This document shows positions 7,752 through 14,829 of a DNA stretch of 64,000 nucleotides, piece by piece. The notes beneath the pieces were generated by a model. The model was given only the letters and a program-made list of their open reading frames with translations, was not told the origin of the DNA and ran no database searches. Each line of letters begins with the position of its first letter. The stretch's first letter is position 1. Origin of the DNA: CAZJFH01 sp964545205. Lineage in GTDB: Bacteria; Pseudomonadota; Alphaproteobacteria; Rhodospirillales; Magnetospirillaceae. The stretch spans positions 1-64,000 of the forward strand of contig CAZJFH010000006.1 of NCBI GenBank assembly GCA_964545205.1, in the 5' to 3' direction. The translations under genes were made by a program, and so were the position numbers.

Positions 7752-8720
7752 TCAGTTCACGTAGGCCGGTTCGGCTTCGGCGGCGGCGCCGCGGCGGCCG
7801 CGCTTCGGACGGCGGTCGAGCTGCTCGGGGATGTCGAGCGGGTCGGCGTCGGCCTTCGCCGCGTTCGCCCGGGCGATCTGGCCGCCTTCCCAGCCGCGGT
7901 CCCAGGCGGCGTGCACATCGGTGCCGGCGTCGTGCGGATTGGCCTCGCGCGCCTCGTCGGCCTCGCCCGCCTTGTTGCCGGCGCAGGTCGCCTCGTAGAC
8001 GGCGTCGTCGTGTGCAGCCTGCTCGGTCTCGCGATCGGCGGCACCCTTGGCGCGGCCGCGCTCCCACAGCATCGCCTTCGGGGTGCCGTCGGCGTGCGGG
8101 TTGGTCTCGGGGCCGAAGCCGTCGCGGCCGGCCTCCAGGCCCTTATTGAACACGGCGCCGCCGTGTTCGACCTCGCCGTCGTCGGCGGCGGCCAGGCCCT
8201 GGCCCCAGTCGGAGTCGGCCGGCCCGATTTCCTCCGCGCCGTCGCCCTCGCCGCGGGCGGCGCCGGTGCCCTCGCCGTCGGCGTCGTCGAGCGGCTGCGG
8301 CGCGGCGCCGTCGTCACCGTCGGTGGCCGCCTCGACCGGCGGCTCGTCCTCGTCCTGCTCGACCAGGTCGGCCTTGAGCTGATCGAGCGCGTCGAGGAAG
8401 TTCAGCACCTCGCCCTGCTTCAGCGCGGTGAAGGCCCGGCGCAGATTGCTCTGGATCCGCTCGCCGTCGGCCTCGTCCTCGAGGTCCTGGGCGGTACGGT
8501 GGCGCTTGTAGAGCTTGTAGAACAGCTCGAGGTCGGCGCGTTCGATGCCGCTGTCCTTCTTCAGCCCGCGCCACAGCGCGGTGCGCTCGTCGGTCTTCGG
8601 CACGATGTGGGTGGCCTTCAGATCCGCGATCTCGCAGTCGAGCGCGTAGAGCTGCGCGAAAGCCGTCTTGATCGCGTTGGGAAGCTGGTCGGCGGAAAGC
8701 CGCGGGGCGTCGTTGCTCAT
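7752..8720 (-). CDS. Two-part phage protein: GapR-like helical N-terminus, two RMF-like repeats
   Basis: A 322-residue protein. Residues 1-75 are helical and charged (AFAQLYALDCEIADLKATH..., ADLELFYKLYKRHR) and recall the GapR/DUF2312 coiled-coil fold. A very acidic linker follows (about 115-185). Then two units match the ribosome modulation factor pattern (GxxAG, NPH/NP, then W-(D/E)-RG): one has FNKGLEAGRDGFGPETNPH and LWERGRAKG, the other AGNKAGEADEAREANPH and WDRGWEGG. RMF-like domains are known in phage proteins, but their job there is unclear. The N-terminal similarity is weaker than the RMF match. Confidence 0.6.
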   Translation of the reverse strand: MSNDAPRLSADQLPNAIKTAFAQLYALDCEIADLKATHIVPKTDERTALWRGLKKDSGIERADLELFYKLYKRHRTAQDLEDEADGERIQSNLRRAFTALKQGEVLNFLDALDQLKADLVEQDEDEPPVEAATDGDDGAAPQPLDDADGEGTGAARGEGDGAEEIGPADSDWGQGLAAADDGEVEHGGAVFNKGLEAGRDGFGPETNPHADGTPKAMLWERGRAKGAADRETEQAAHDDAVYEATCAGNKAGEADEAREANPHDAGTDVHAAWDRGWEGGQIARANAAKADADPLDIPEQLDRRPKRGRRGAAAEAEPAYVN

Positions 8721-8741
8721 GGGGTGCTGGTCTCCTGGTGG

Positions 8742-10280
8742 TCAGCCGCCGGCGACGACGCGCTGCAGAGCAGCGGGCGACAGCCGGTCGGGAGCGGTGG
8801 GGGAACGGGGTTCGGTGGCCGCGCGCGGCTTCAGGGTCACGCGGTAGTGCGTGCGCGAATGGCAGTCGGGACAGTAGCTCGACCCCGGCTGCGTCGGCTT
8901 GCCGCAGAACTCCCGCGTCGGCCGGACGTCGTCGCCCCAGAGCGGGAACTGGCAGGTGCGCCAGTCCGGGAACACCTTCGGCGCCGGCGCGTGTTGGACA
9001 GGCCGCGGGCCGGCTGGGCCCGCCTTTTCGCCGGATGCACTGGTCGGGAGGTTGCTCCCGGTTCGGGTTGTCCCCGTGCCCGCGGCCTGGGGCGGCGTCG
9101 CAGGTGCGGTGCCGGCCGAGACCTCGGGGCGAGCACTTTGCATTTTCTGCAAAGAAGGCCCGGGAGCGGGCGTCACCCCGCTCCCGGCAGTTGTCAGGGA
9201 GGCACGGTTCAAGATGCGATTGCCGGCGTCCTCAGCGGCGGGTGCCGCATCTTCCCGGCCGGCGGCGGGAAGCTCATTGGTCTGGGCGAGGCGCCAGTTC
9301 GGAGTCGTGTTCCCCGGCTCGGCCGTCTGGCTGCCGTCGGCGATTGTGACGCGCCGGCTGCGCTGGAAGCGCTCGACCTTGATCAGGCTCGCCGCCTCCA
9401 GGCGCTTCAACGAGTTGCTGGCCGTCGCCGGCGACTTGTCGCCGAGGCGCTGGCCGATCTCCTCGTTGCTCGGGCAGACGACGCCGGCCGTCGCGGCCTC
9501 AGTGACCACGGCCAGCACCCGGAGGTCGGTCGCGGACAGGCGCGCCCTCGGCGCCGGCGCCGGCGGCTGTGCGCCTGGCAGCGTGATCGCGCGGTGCGGC
9601 CCGCCAGAGACGGTGATTAGGCCCAGCTTCTTCAGGTGGAACAGCGCCTTGGCGACCGGGCCGTGCGTCGTCTGGCAGCGCGAGCCGATTTCCTTGTTGG
9701 TCAGGCGGCAGACGCCGTCGACGGCGGCGGCGCGGATGACGTCGAGAACGCGATGGACGTAGGGCGGAAGGATGTGCTGCGGGGCTTCCACCCGCTCCCC
9801 AGGCGTCTCCTGGTTTGCCCGATCGCCATTGGCCACCTGGTCGGGTCCGCGGCTGCCCGCTGCCGCCGGCGGGCATTCGGCCCCGGTTTCGGCTCCAGCC
9901 ACGCATTCCGACCGCGGCGTTTCAATGCGGTCGACGCTCTTGGCCTTCATCGCCTCCCCGGGCTCAGGGATCTCGTACCGCTCACACAGCACCGCCGCGG
10001 CGCGCTCATCGTCGCCGATATGGGTGCCGATTTCCGGAGGGGCCGAAGAGCACTCCCCTTGGACAGCCTCCCCGGCCCCTGCAGCCTCTCCGGATCTCGG
10101 CGCGGCGACGGCTTCACCGCACTCCCCGGCTGCTGCATCTCGTTCATCGTTCGCCGCGGCCAGCTTCCGCAGCTCGGCCTGCACCTTGATCGCATCGACC
10201 TGGATCGCGCAGGCGATCGCGATCGGGTCGTGGCCGTGCTTCTTGGCGGCGCGCGCCACGCGGGCGGCGAGGTTGCTCAT
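8742..10280 (-). CDS. Double winged-helix regulator with GcrA-like C-terminal domain
   Basis: A 512-residue protein. Residues about 170-235 and 245-315 are two tandem winged-helix domains (CRLTNKEIGSRCQTTHGPVA and VCPSNEEIGQRLGDKSPATA). A Pro/Ala-rich linker follows, then residues about 440-485 carry the motif CQFPLWGDD...FCGKPTQPGSSYC, matching the C-terminal sigma70-interacting domain of the alphaproteobacterial cell-cycle regulator GcrA (CQWP...FCGxPxxxGxxYC). A DNA-binding phage factor that contacts host sigma70 is the inference. It sits between the CII-like gene and the replication genes; its start shares one base with the upstream stop. Confidence 0.7.
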   Translation of the reverse strand: MSNLAARVARAAKKHGHDPIAIACAIQVDAIKVQAELRKLAAANDERDAAAGECGEAVAAPRSGEAAGAGEAVQGECSSAPPEIGTHIGDDERAAAVLCERYEIPEPGEAMKAKSVDRIETPRSECVAGAETGAECPPAAAGSRGPDQVANGDRANQETPGERVEAPQHILPPYVHRVLDVIRAAAVDGVCRLTNKEIGSRCQTTHGPVAKALFHLKKLGLITVSGGPHRAITLPGAQPPAPAPRARLSATDLRVLAVVTEAATAGVVCPSNEEIGQRLGDKSPATASNSLKRLEAASLIKVERFQRSRRVTIADGSQTAEPGNTTPNWRLAQTNELPAAGREDAAPAAEDAGNRILNRASLTTAGSGVTPAPGPSLQKMQSARPEVSAGTAPATPPQAAGTGTTRTGSNLPTSASGEKAGPAGPRPVQHAPAPKVFPDWRTCQFPLWGDDVRPTREFCGKPTQPGSSYCPDCHSRTHYRVTLKPRAATEPRSPTAPDRLSPAALQRVVAGG

Positions 10281-10768
10281 CAGCCCACCGCCTTCAGCGG
10301 CTCGGCGCGCATCGCGTCGATGTCGGCCAGCAGCTTGTCGAGCTGCTCGCGCAGATCGGCGGCCTCGCCGGCGATGCGAACGTATTCGGTCATGGTGACC
10401 TTGCGTCCGCCGGGCCCCTGCGGCGCAATCGCGGCGCGGACCTCACCGGTGAGCTCGCCGACCTCGCGCATCACCTCCATCAGCCGGTCGCGCGGATCGG
10501 CGGCGACGTGCGGCGGCGCCTGGACCTGGCCAAGCATGCGGGCGTAGACGTCGAAAATCGGCGGCTGCTGGCCGGCGGAGATGCAGGCGGCGTCCAGCCG
10601 CACGGCCTGGAACAGCGGGCACTGGTGCGCGTCGTCATCCTCGTCGGCCCACAGCTGCACCAGGCGCCGCGACTTGCCGGTGACCTCGGCGACGCCGCCG
10701 CCGGTCAGGATCCCGATGGCGCGCTGAATGCCGTCTTCCAGGCTCTGCGGTGTGCGCGGCTTGGTCAT
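10280..10768 (-). CDS. CII-like phage regulatory protein
   Basis: A 162-residue protein with an N-terminal helix-turn-helix (LEDGIQRAIGILTGGGVAEV, then TGKSRRLVQLWAD) in the pattern of the phage regulatory CII family, and a helical C-terminus (YVRIAGEAADLREQLDKLLAD). I prefer the ATG at 10768, which has GGGAAG upstream; an ATG seven codons earlier is possible. Position two genes past the frameshifted AP2/HNH gene in the cro operon fits the CII slot. CII proteins activate lysogeny promoters; no target is identified here. Confidence 0.65.
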   Translation of the reverse strand: MTKPRTPQSLEDGIQRAIGILTGGGVAEVTGKSRRLVQLWADEDDDAHQCPLFQAVRLDAACISAGQQPPIFDVYARMLGQVQAPPHVAADPRDRLMEVMREVGELTGEVRAAIAPQGPGGRKVTMTEYVRIAGEAADLREQLDKLLADIDAMRAEPLKAVG

Positions 10769-11007
10769 TGTTCGCTTCCCGGTTGGCAATGGAACAGGAC
10801 GGTTGAACGGCGCTCGGCCATCCTCGCCTCATGGACATCCGAGCCCGCATCATCTCGGCCCAGCCGAAACCCCCACCCCAGCCCGGCCAGCAGCCCGCCG
10901 GCGAAGATCGCGGCGGCCAGGATCAGCAGCACGGCGAGTTCTGCTGGGTCGGAGCCTGCGACGGCTGCGAGGTCGGGTGCGCACGCCGGAAGCTGGTCGG
11001 GCGTCAT
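10765..11007 (-). CDS. Small single-pass membrane protein (80 aa)
   Basis: An 80-residue protein with one clear membrane segment at about residues 22-46 (AELAVLLILAAAIFAGGLLA) followed by a charged C-terminus. The start overlaps the end of the AP2/HNH gene frame by ATGA, and its stop overlaps the CII-like start. It is probably an early prophage membrane protein; the role is unknown. Confidence 0.6.
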   Translation of the reverse strand: MTPDQLPACAPDLAAVAGSDPAELAVLLILAAAIFAGGLLAGLGWGFRLGRDDAGSDVHEARMAERRSTVLFHCQPGSEQ

Positions 11008-11770
11008 GGCGTCCAGCCCTCTCCGATGTTGGACGCCGCGAATTCACCGCGGAGTCGAACGGCGGCATCGCTGTACGCGCGAGCGGCGGCCTCCGCGGTC
11101 TGGTGCCTGCCGAGATGGATTGTTTTGCCTGCAACAGTGATGGACGCCTCGAAACGCCCGTCCCTTTCGCGGACACCGACAAAGCCGGCCGCCCTGTAGG
11201 CGCCACTCTGTTCCCGGCGTTCTGCCAGGGCTCGGCTATCCGCAGATTTCCCCTGACGTTGTTCAGGCCGTTGCGATCAATGTGGTCCACCTGCTTGTCG
11301 GCGGGCGCGTTTAAAATCAGCCGATGCATGTACTCAGCGAAAAAGTCCAAGCTACGGTACGCATACCGACAAACCCCGCCGACGATCAGCGGCTGCCACT
11401 TCCATTGGTTCACCAGCGCAAAGTCGCTCTCGCTCACAAGCGATGAGAACTTGCCGCCCGAAAGCGGAACCACACGCACTCCGGGGCTGACCGCCGGCAG
11501 CGATGCCACCCAGTCCAACCAATCCCGGACAGACTTCGGAGGCGCCTTCTGCCTCTCCATCGCCGGAGCGACTCGATGCTGATCCGGAAAGTTCAACCTG
11601 GCGAAGCTTCCGAACCGATCGGCGGCGGCCCGGTCGTAGGCGGCTCCCGCCTCCTCTGCAGTCTTGAACGTGCCCAAGAACGAGCGGCCGTTCTGCCCGC
11701 CAATCCAGGCCTCGAAGGTACCGCTCTTAGTGAGGCGAACGCCGCGCAGCCCCTTTGTCGGCCGGGTCAT
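11004..11770 (-). pseudogene. AP2/HNH homing-type endonuclease, frameshifted
   Basis: Starts at MTRPTKGLRG (11770) after AGGAGG. An AP2 DNA-binding domain (GLRGVRLTKSG...FARLNFPD) is followed by an HNH nuclease core (DKQVDHIDRNGLNNVRGNLRI). The frame breaks near 11197-11212, after QNAGNR. In the adjacent frame the expected second AP2-like domain continues (GFVGVRERDGRFEAS...LGRHQTAEAAARAY) to a TGA at 11004 that overlaps the next gene's ATG. One missing base, a sequencing error or programmed frameshifting could explain this. G+C is lower than the neighbours, as in many homing endonucleases. Confidence 0.75.
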
Positions 11771-11801
11771 AGGCCGGTCCTCCTGGCGCTGGGCGGAAGC
11801 G

Positions 11802-12044
11802 ATGGCGCGCATCAACTTCATGGCCACCCTGTTCAGCATGTACGGAAGCACGTATCCGCAGCGCCTGCCGTTCCTGATGGCGGAAATCGAGGCCGAGATC
11901 GCCGCGGGAACGTTGCCGTCGCCGGATGGGAAGGCGCGGGACGCCATGATGGAGGCGCTGCGGCGCATCGTCAGCGAGCCCCACGCCGATGCGCTGCGGC
12001 AGGCGTTCCTTCGCGCCGAAGCGGCGAAAGCCGCTCAGCAGTAA
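11802..12044 (+). CDS. Small hypothetical protein running against the cro operon
   Basis: An 80-residue protein (MARINFMATLFSMYG...) with a GGAAG upstream of its ATG. Its composition is normal and helical (LPFLMAEIEAEIAAG, DALRQAFLRAEAAKAAQ), unlike the Arg-rich translations of the other frames, which supports it being real. It lies in a 200-bp gap in the leftward operon and its 3' end overlaps the small minus-strand gene at 11971. No family is recognised. Confidence 0.5.
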   Translation: MARINFMATLFSMYGSTYPQRLPFLMAEIEAEIAAGTLPSPDGKARDAMMEALRRIVSEPHADALRQAFLRAEAAKAAQQ

Positions 12045-12189
12045 TCGCCTTCAGAACGCGGTCGGCATCGACGGCGGCGCGCCGGCCGCGTTCGCTGTCG
12101 CTCGGCGTATGCATATGCGCCAGGCGTCCGGGCTCGATGAGCGTGCGGTACAGCCAAGCGCCAATCGCGATACGAAGCCTGATGAGCAT
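11971..12189 (-). CDS. Small hypothetical protein downstream of cro (72 aa)
   Basis: A 72-residue protein whose ATG at 12189 is preceded by AGGAGG immediately after the cro stop codon. The N-terminus is amphipathic or hydrophobic (MLIRLRIAIGAWLYRTLI) and the C-terminus basic. The ribosome-binding site is the main support. Its last 74 bp overlap the plus-strand gene. Confidence 0.5.
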   Translation of the reverse strand: MLIRLRIAIGAWLYRTLIEPGRLAHMHTPSDSERGRRAAVDADRVLKAITAERLSPLRREGTPAAAHRRGAR

Positions 12190-12198
12190 CGGTTCCTC

Positions 12199-12423
12199 CT
12201 ACTCGGCGGCTTGGTCGGGGTGGGTGGGCCGGTTCTCGGGCAGGAAATCCCGCCACGTCACCGCGCCGCCGGTCTCCCGATGGATGGCGTCGATCAACTC
12301 CAGATCAGGAGTCCGATCGCCGTTGACGTACTTGTGCATCGTCTGCCGGTTCTCGACGCCGACCCTCCGGCCGAACTCGGCCACGCTGATGCCCGTCCGT
12401 GTGATGTAGTCGCGGAGCTTCAT
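12199..12423 (-). CDS. Cro-like repressor
   Basis: A 74-residue helix-turn-helix protein (MKLRDYITRTGISVAEFGRR..., then MHKYVNGDRTPDLELIDAI) of the size and place of a lambdoid Cro: first gene of the leftward arm, divergent from the CI-like repressor. The promoter -10 (12439-12434) lies so close that the transcript probably begins only a few bases before the ATG, making the message nearly leaderless. It should compete with CI for the operators between 12437 and 12499. Confidence 0.78.
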   Translation of the reverse strand: MKLRDYITRTGISVAEFGRRVGVENRQTMHKYVNGDRTPDLELIDAIHRETGGAVTWRDFLPENRPTHPDQAAE

Positions 12424-12433
12424 GGTGGCGACG

Positions 12434-12499
12434 ACTGTAACCGCAATGGGGACAAGCGTCAACAGCTTGGTTATCGCGCCACGTCCCCATTCGGGTGAC
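12434..12499. promoter_or_regulatory. Genetic switch: cro promoter and three operator-like sites
   Basis: On the minus strand TTGACG (12462-12457), a 17-base spacer and TACAGT (12439-12434) form a strong promoter for cro. Three 17-bp imperfect dyads related to GTCCCCATTCGGGTGAC lie at 12453-12437 (minus orientation, inside the spacer and -10), 12458-12474 (weaker) and 12483-12499. Spacing and number resemble a lambdoid operator. No convincing promoter for the repressor was identified in the same interval. Confidence 0.7.
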
Positions 12500-12508
12500 A
12501 AATGGGGG

Positions 12509-13189
12509 ATGAGCAACCGCATTCGCGAACTACGGGATGAGCGCCGCTGGTCCCTGGAGCAACTGGCAGATGCCGCCGGGACCACCAGGCAGCAGATACA
12601 CAAGCTTGAACGCGGGGAGCGGAAGCTCACCCAGGACTGGATGGAGCGGCTATCCTCTGCGTTCGGCGTGACGCCGGCCGAGCTGATCGCCACGAAGGGC
12701 ATGCTGGCGCAGCCGCCCGCCGACCGCCGCACCAAGCCAGCAGCCAATGACCTGATCGAGATCGCCGGCGACGAGCTGGCGATGATCCCGGTCTACGATC
12801 TCGGCCTTTCGGCGGGGCACGGCGCCTGGTCCGAGCACGACGGCGATCCGATGTATCTACAGCCATATCGGCACCAGTGGCTTCGAGCCCTGACCAATGC
12901 GCCGCTGGGCTCGCTGTTCGTCGCCCGTGTCTCCGGCGACAGCATGGAGGCGACGCTGCACAACGGCGACCAGGTGCTGGTCGATCGCTCACGGGCCCGC
13001 GCCACGAAGGACGGCATTTACGCCCTGCGCTGGCAGGACGACATCATGGTCAAGCGCATCTCGGTCGACCCGCGCAACGGCATGCTGACGGTCGCCAGCG
13101 ACAACCCGCGGTACCAGACCTACAAGAACGTCAAGCCGGAGAGCATCGTGATCTTGGGGCGGGTAATCTGGTTGGGGAGGGGCGTTTGA
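12509..13189 (+). CDS. CI-like phage repressor, S24 peptidase family
   Basis: A 226-residue repressor keeping the prophage silent. Residues 1-60 are an XRE helix-turn-helix (LEQLADAAGTTRQQIHKLE). The C-terminal half is a LexA/CI-type S24 domain with catalytic Ser in GDSMEAT (about residue 150) and the Lys general base in DDIMVKRI (about 190), so RecA-stimulated self-cleavage on DNA damage is likely. The start at 12509 is preferred because GGGG precedes it and the switch operators end just before. It is divergent from cro, and the next gene overlaps its stop. Confidence 0.88.
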   Translation: MSNRIRELRDERRWSLEQLADAAGTTRQQIHKLERGERKLTQDWMERLSSAFGVTPAELIATKGMLAQPPADRRTKPAANDLIEIAGDELAMIPVYDLGLSAGHGAWSEHDGDPMYLQPYRHQWLRALTNAPLGSLFVARVSGDSMEATLHNGDQVLVDRSRARATKDGIYALRWQDDIMVKRISVDPRNGMLTVASDNPRYQTYKNVKPESIVILGRVIWLGRGV

Positions 13190-13467
13190 CCCGGCCTTCG
13201 TCAGATGGAGGAGTCTGGATCAGCGCAATATTTCTTTGCGTAGTGACCGCCATCGCATCATGGGGCTGGCAAATCCTTCAGTGGCTAAAAACTGCGTCGT
13301 GGCACCCACTCCCCATATCGGCCGCCCTAGCACCGGCGCTCACTTACATTGATGCGATGGATTGGCTTGGGCTCCGCGCCGTTCTCCTTTGGCTTCTCGA
13401 CGTCAATATAGGTGTCGCACTGATACTTGCATCCGTGACGATCATTCACTTCGGTTCGGCAAAATAG
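13186..13467 (+). CDS. Small membrane protein cotranscribed with the repressor
   Basis: A 93-residue protein starting at TTG 13186, which overlaps the repressor stop and follows GGAGG. Two hydrophobic segments are visible (WISAIFLCVVTAIASWGW near the N-terminus and VLLWLLDVNIGVALILASV near the C-terminus). Base composition is clearly lower in G+C than its neighbours. Being translated with CI, it is likely expressed in lysogens; superinfection exclusion is a reasonable but untested idea. Confidence 0.6.
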   Translation: MTRPSSDGGVWISAIFLCVVTAIASWGWQILQWLKTASWHPLPISAALAPALTYIDAMDWLGLRAVLLWLLDVNIGVALILASVTIIHFGSAK

Positions 13468-13473
13468 GTTCTC

Positions 13474-13788
13474 ATGAGCCGCAGCCCCGACGACCAGCGT
13501 TTCCGAGGCTTCCTCTTTGGGGCAGCTTTCGTGGCGGTCGCGTGGCTGGGATACGAGCGCATAGGCGCGGTGTCTTTTGGCATTAAGTCTGAGCTGGGAC
13601 TTGGGAGCTGGGTTGTCCCCGCAAGTCTAATTCTATGGTTTGCGCTCATGACCCACCTATTGCAGCGGGGAGTGACCGGGGAATCGTACGTAGATGCGGC
13701 CCTCCCGAAGCGTCGGTCTGGGATCACCGACATGACCGGGTGGGCCCTGGTCGCCTTCACTCTCCTCTGTGCCGCGAACTGGTCGTGA
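13474..13788 (+). CDS. Small three-segment membrane protein in lysogenic operon
   Basis: A 104-residue protein with hydrophobic segments at about residues 13-26 (FLFGAAFVAVAWLG), 45-63 (WVVPASLILWFALMTHLL) and 88-102 (GWALVAFTLLCAANW). It lies six bases after the previous membrane-protein gene and shares its low G+C. No family is recognised. Expression from the repressor transcript would make it a lysogenic-conversion candidate. Confidence 0.6.
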   Translation: MSRSPDDQRFRGFLFGAAFVAVAWLGYERIGAVSFGIKSELGLGSWVVPASLILWFALMTHLLQRGVTGESYVDAALPKRRSGITDMTGWALVAFTLLCAANWS

Positions 13789-13789
13789 G

Positions 13790-14356
13790 ATGATGCCTCG
13801 CCCCCTCCTCGTCGCCCTCGCCCTCCCCGCCACCGCCCTCGCCCACCCCGGAGGCTTGGACGCGAACGGCTGCCACCTCGAGCGCGCCACCGGCGAACGC
13901 CACTGCCACCGCTCGGCCGACTCGGTGCCGACGCCGGCGGCCGCGACGGAGATCGCCGGCACCGCCAGCGTCATCGACGGCGACACGATCGAGGTCCACG
14001 GCCGCCGCATTCGCCTGCATGGGATCGACGCGCCGGAGAGCCGGCAGACGTGCACGGCCGAGGGCAAGCCCTACCGCTGCGGCCAAGAGGCGGCGCTGGC
14101 GCTGGCCGACAAGATCGGCCGGCGGCCGGTCACCTGCGAGCAGCGCGACGTCGACCGCTACGGCCGAGTCGTCGGCGTCTGCCGGGCCGGCGGCGAGGAT
14201 CTGAACCGCTGGATGGTGGCCGAGGGCCTGGCGCTGGCGTACCGGCGCTACAGCCACGACTACGTCGCCGCCGAGCTGGCGGCGCAGAAGGCAGGTCGTG
14301 GCATCTGGCGCGGCGAGTTCGAGGCGCCATGGGACTGGCGGAGGGCGAAGCGGTGA
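13790..14356 (+). CDS. Secreted thermonuclease-like (SNase) protein
   Basis: A 188-residue protein with a short signal peptide (PRPLLVALALPATALA|HP), a His/Cys-containing spacer (GLDANGCHLERATGERHCH) and a staphylococcal nuclease fold. Catalytic-type motifs are DGDTIEVHGRRIRLHGIDAPE and DRYGRVVGVC. The protein should act in the periplasm or outside the cell, hydrolysing DNA or RNA. It is the third gene of the accessory set after CI; the next gene starts at GTG overlapping its stop. The ATG at 13793 is an alternative start. Confidence 0.82.
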   Translation: MMPRPLLVALALPATALAHPGGLDANGCHLERATGERHCHRSADSVPTPAAATEIAGTASVIDGDTIEVHGRRIRLHGIDAPESRQTCTAEGKPYRCGQEAALALADKIGRRPVTCEQRDVDRYGRVVGVCRAGGEDLNRWMVAEGLALAYRRYSHDYVAAELAAQKAGRGIWRGEFEAPWDWRRAKR

Positions 14357-14574
14357 GCGCCGAGCGCATCATCGACATCCGGATCACCGGGCCGCTGCCG
14401 CCCGATGAGCTTCGCGCGCTGGCGCTGCTGCTGGTGAGGGCCTACGGCGGCCGCGCACTGGCCTACGCTGTCGAGCGCGCGACGGAAGCGCTGGAGGTCG
14501 GGGACGAACTCGGGCGCGACCAGTGGGCGTCAGTGCAGGAGGCCGTGCGGGATGAGCTGAGAGGTCCGCGTTGA
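14353..14574 (+). CDS. Small helical phage protein, paralog of the next gene
   Basis: A 73-residue protein starting GTG 14353 across the SNase stop. The core (LRALALLLVRAYGGRALAYA...ALEVGDELG...W) aligns with the following gene, suggesting a tandem duplication. No family is recognised. Confidence 0.55.
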   Translation: MSAERIIDIRITGPLPPDELRALALLLVRAYGGRALAYAVERATEALEVGDELGRDQWASVQEAVRDELRGPR

Positions 14575-14762
14575 CCCCCGCCGCCATCGCCGAAGCCGCC
14601 CGCCGCCTGGTCCGCGAGTACGGTTGGGATGCCCCGATCCAGGTGGCGATGAAGGTGGATGAGGCGCTAGCCGCCGGCGACGACGATGCGCGGCTGGCCT
14701 GGAAGGCGGTGCTGGCGGAGGTCGACCGGCTGCTCGAGGCGCGGTCGGAGATGGTGCAGTGA
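14571..14762 (+). CDS. Small helical phage protein, paralog of the previous gene
   Basis: A 63-residue protein from TTG 14571, overlapping the previous stop (TTGA). The shared pattern with its neighbour is L-V-R-x-Y-G, then ALxxGD(D/E), then W and a leucine-rich end. Both are small, acidic and helical. A GTG (14760) overlapping its stop would start a further frame that runs only 21 codons, into the lower-G+C cassette that follows. Confidence 0.55.
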   Translation: MTPAAIAEAARRLVREYGWDAPIQVAMKVDEALAAGDDDARLAWKAVLAEVDRLLEARSEMVQ

Positions 14763-14829
14763 GGGACTCGTTGAATCCGGCACGTTTCGGCGCGCAATCG
14801 CATTCCCTCGTTGGGAGGTGTTGACATTT

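Noticed and set aside
7416..9620. A 734-codon plus-strand open frame
   Set aside because: It is the antisense shadow of rusA, the RMF-like protein and the double winged-helix gene, all with recognised motifs and linked overlaps on the minus strand.
11197..11212. Canonical -1 slippery heptamer in the AP2/HNH gene
   Set aside because: GGGAAC occurs nearby but is not in the X-XXY-YYZ register, so programmed frameshifting is not supported by the sequence.
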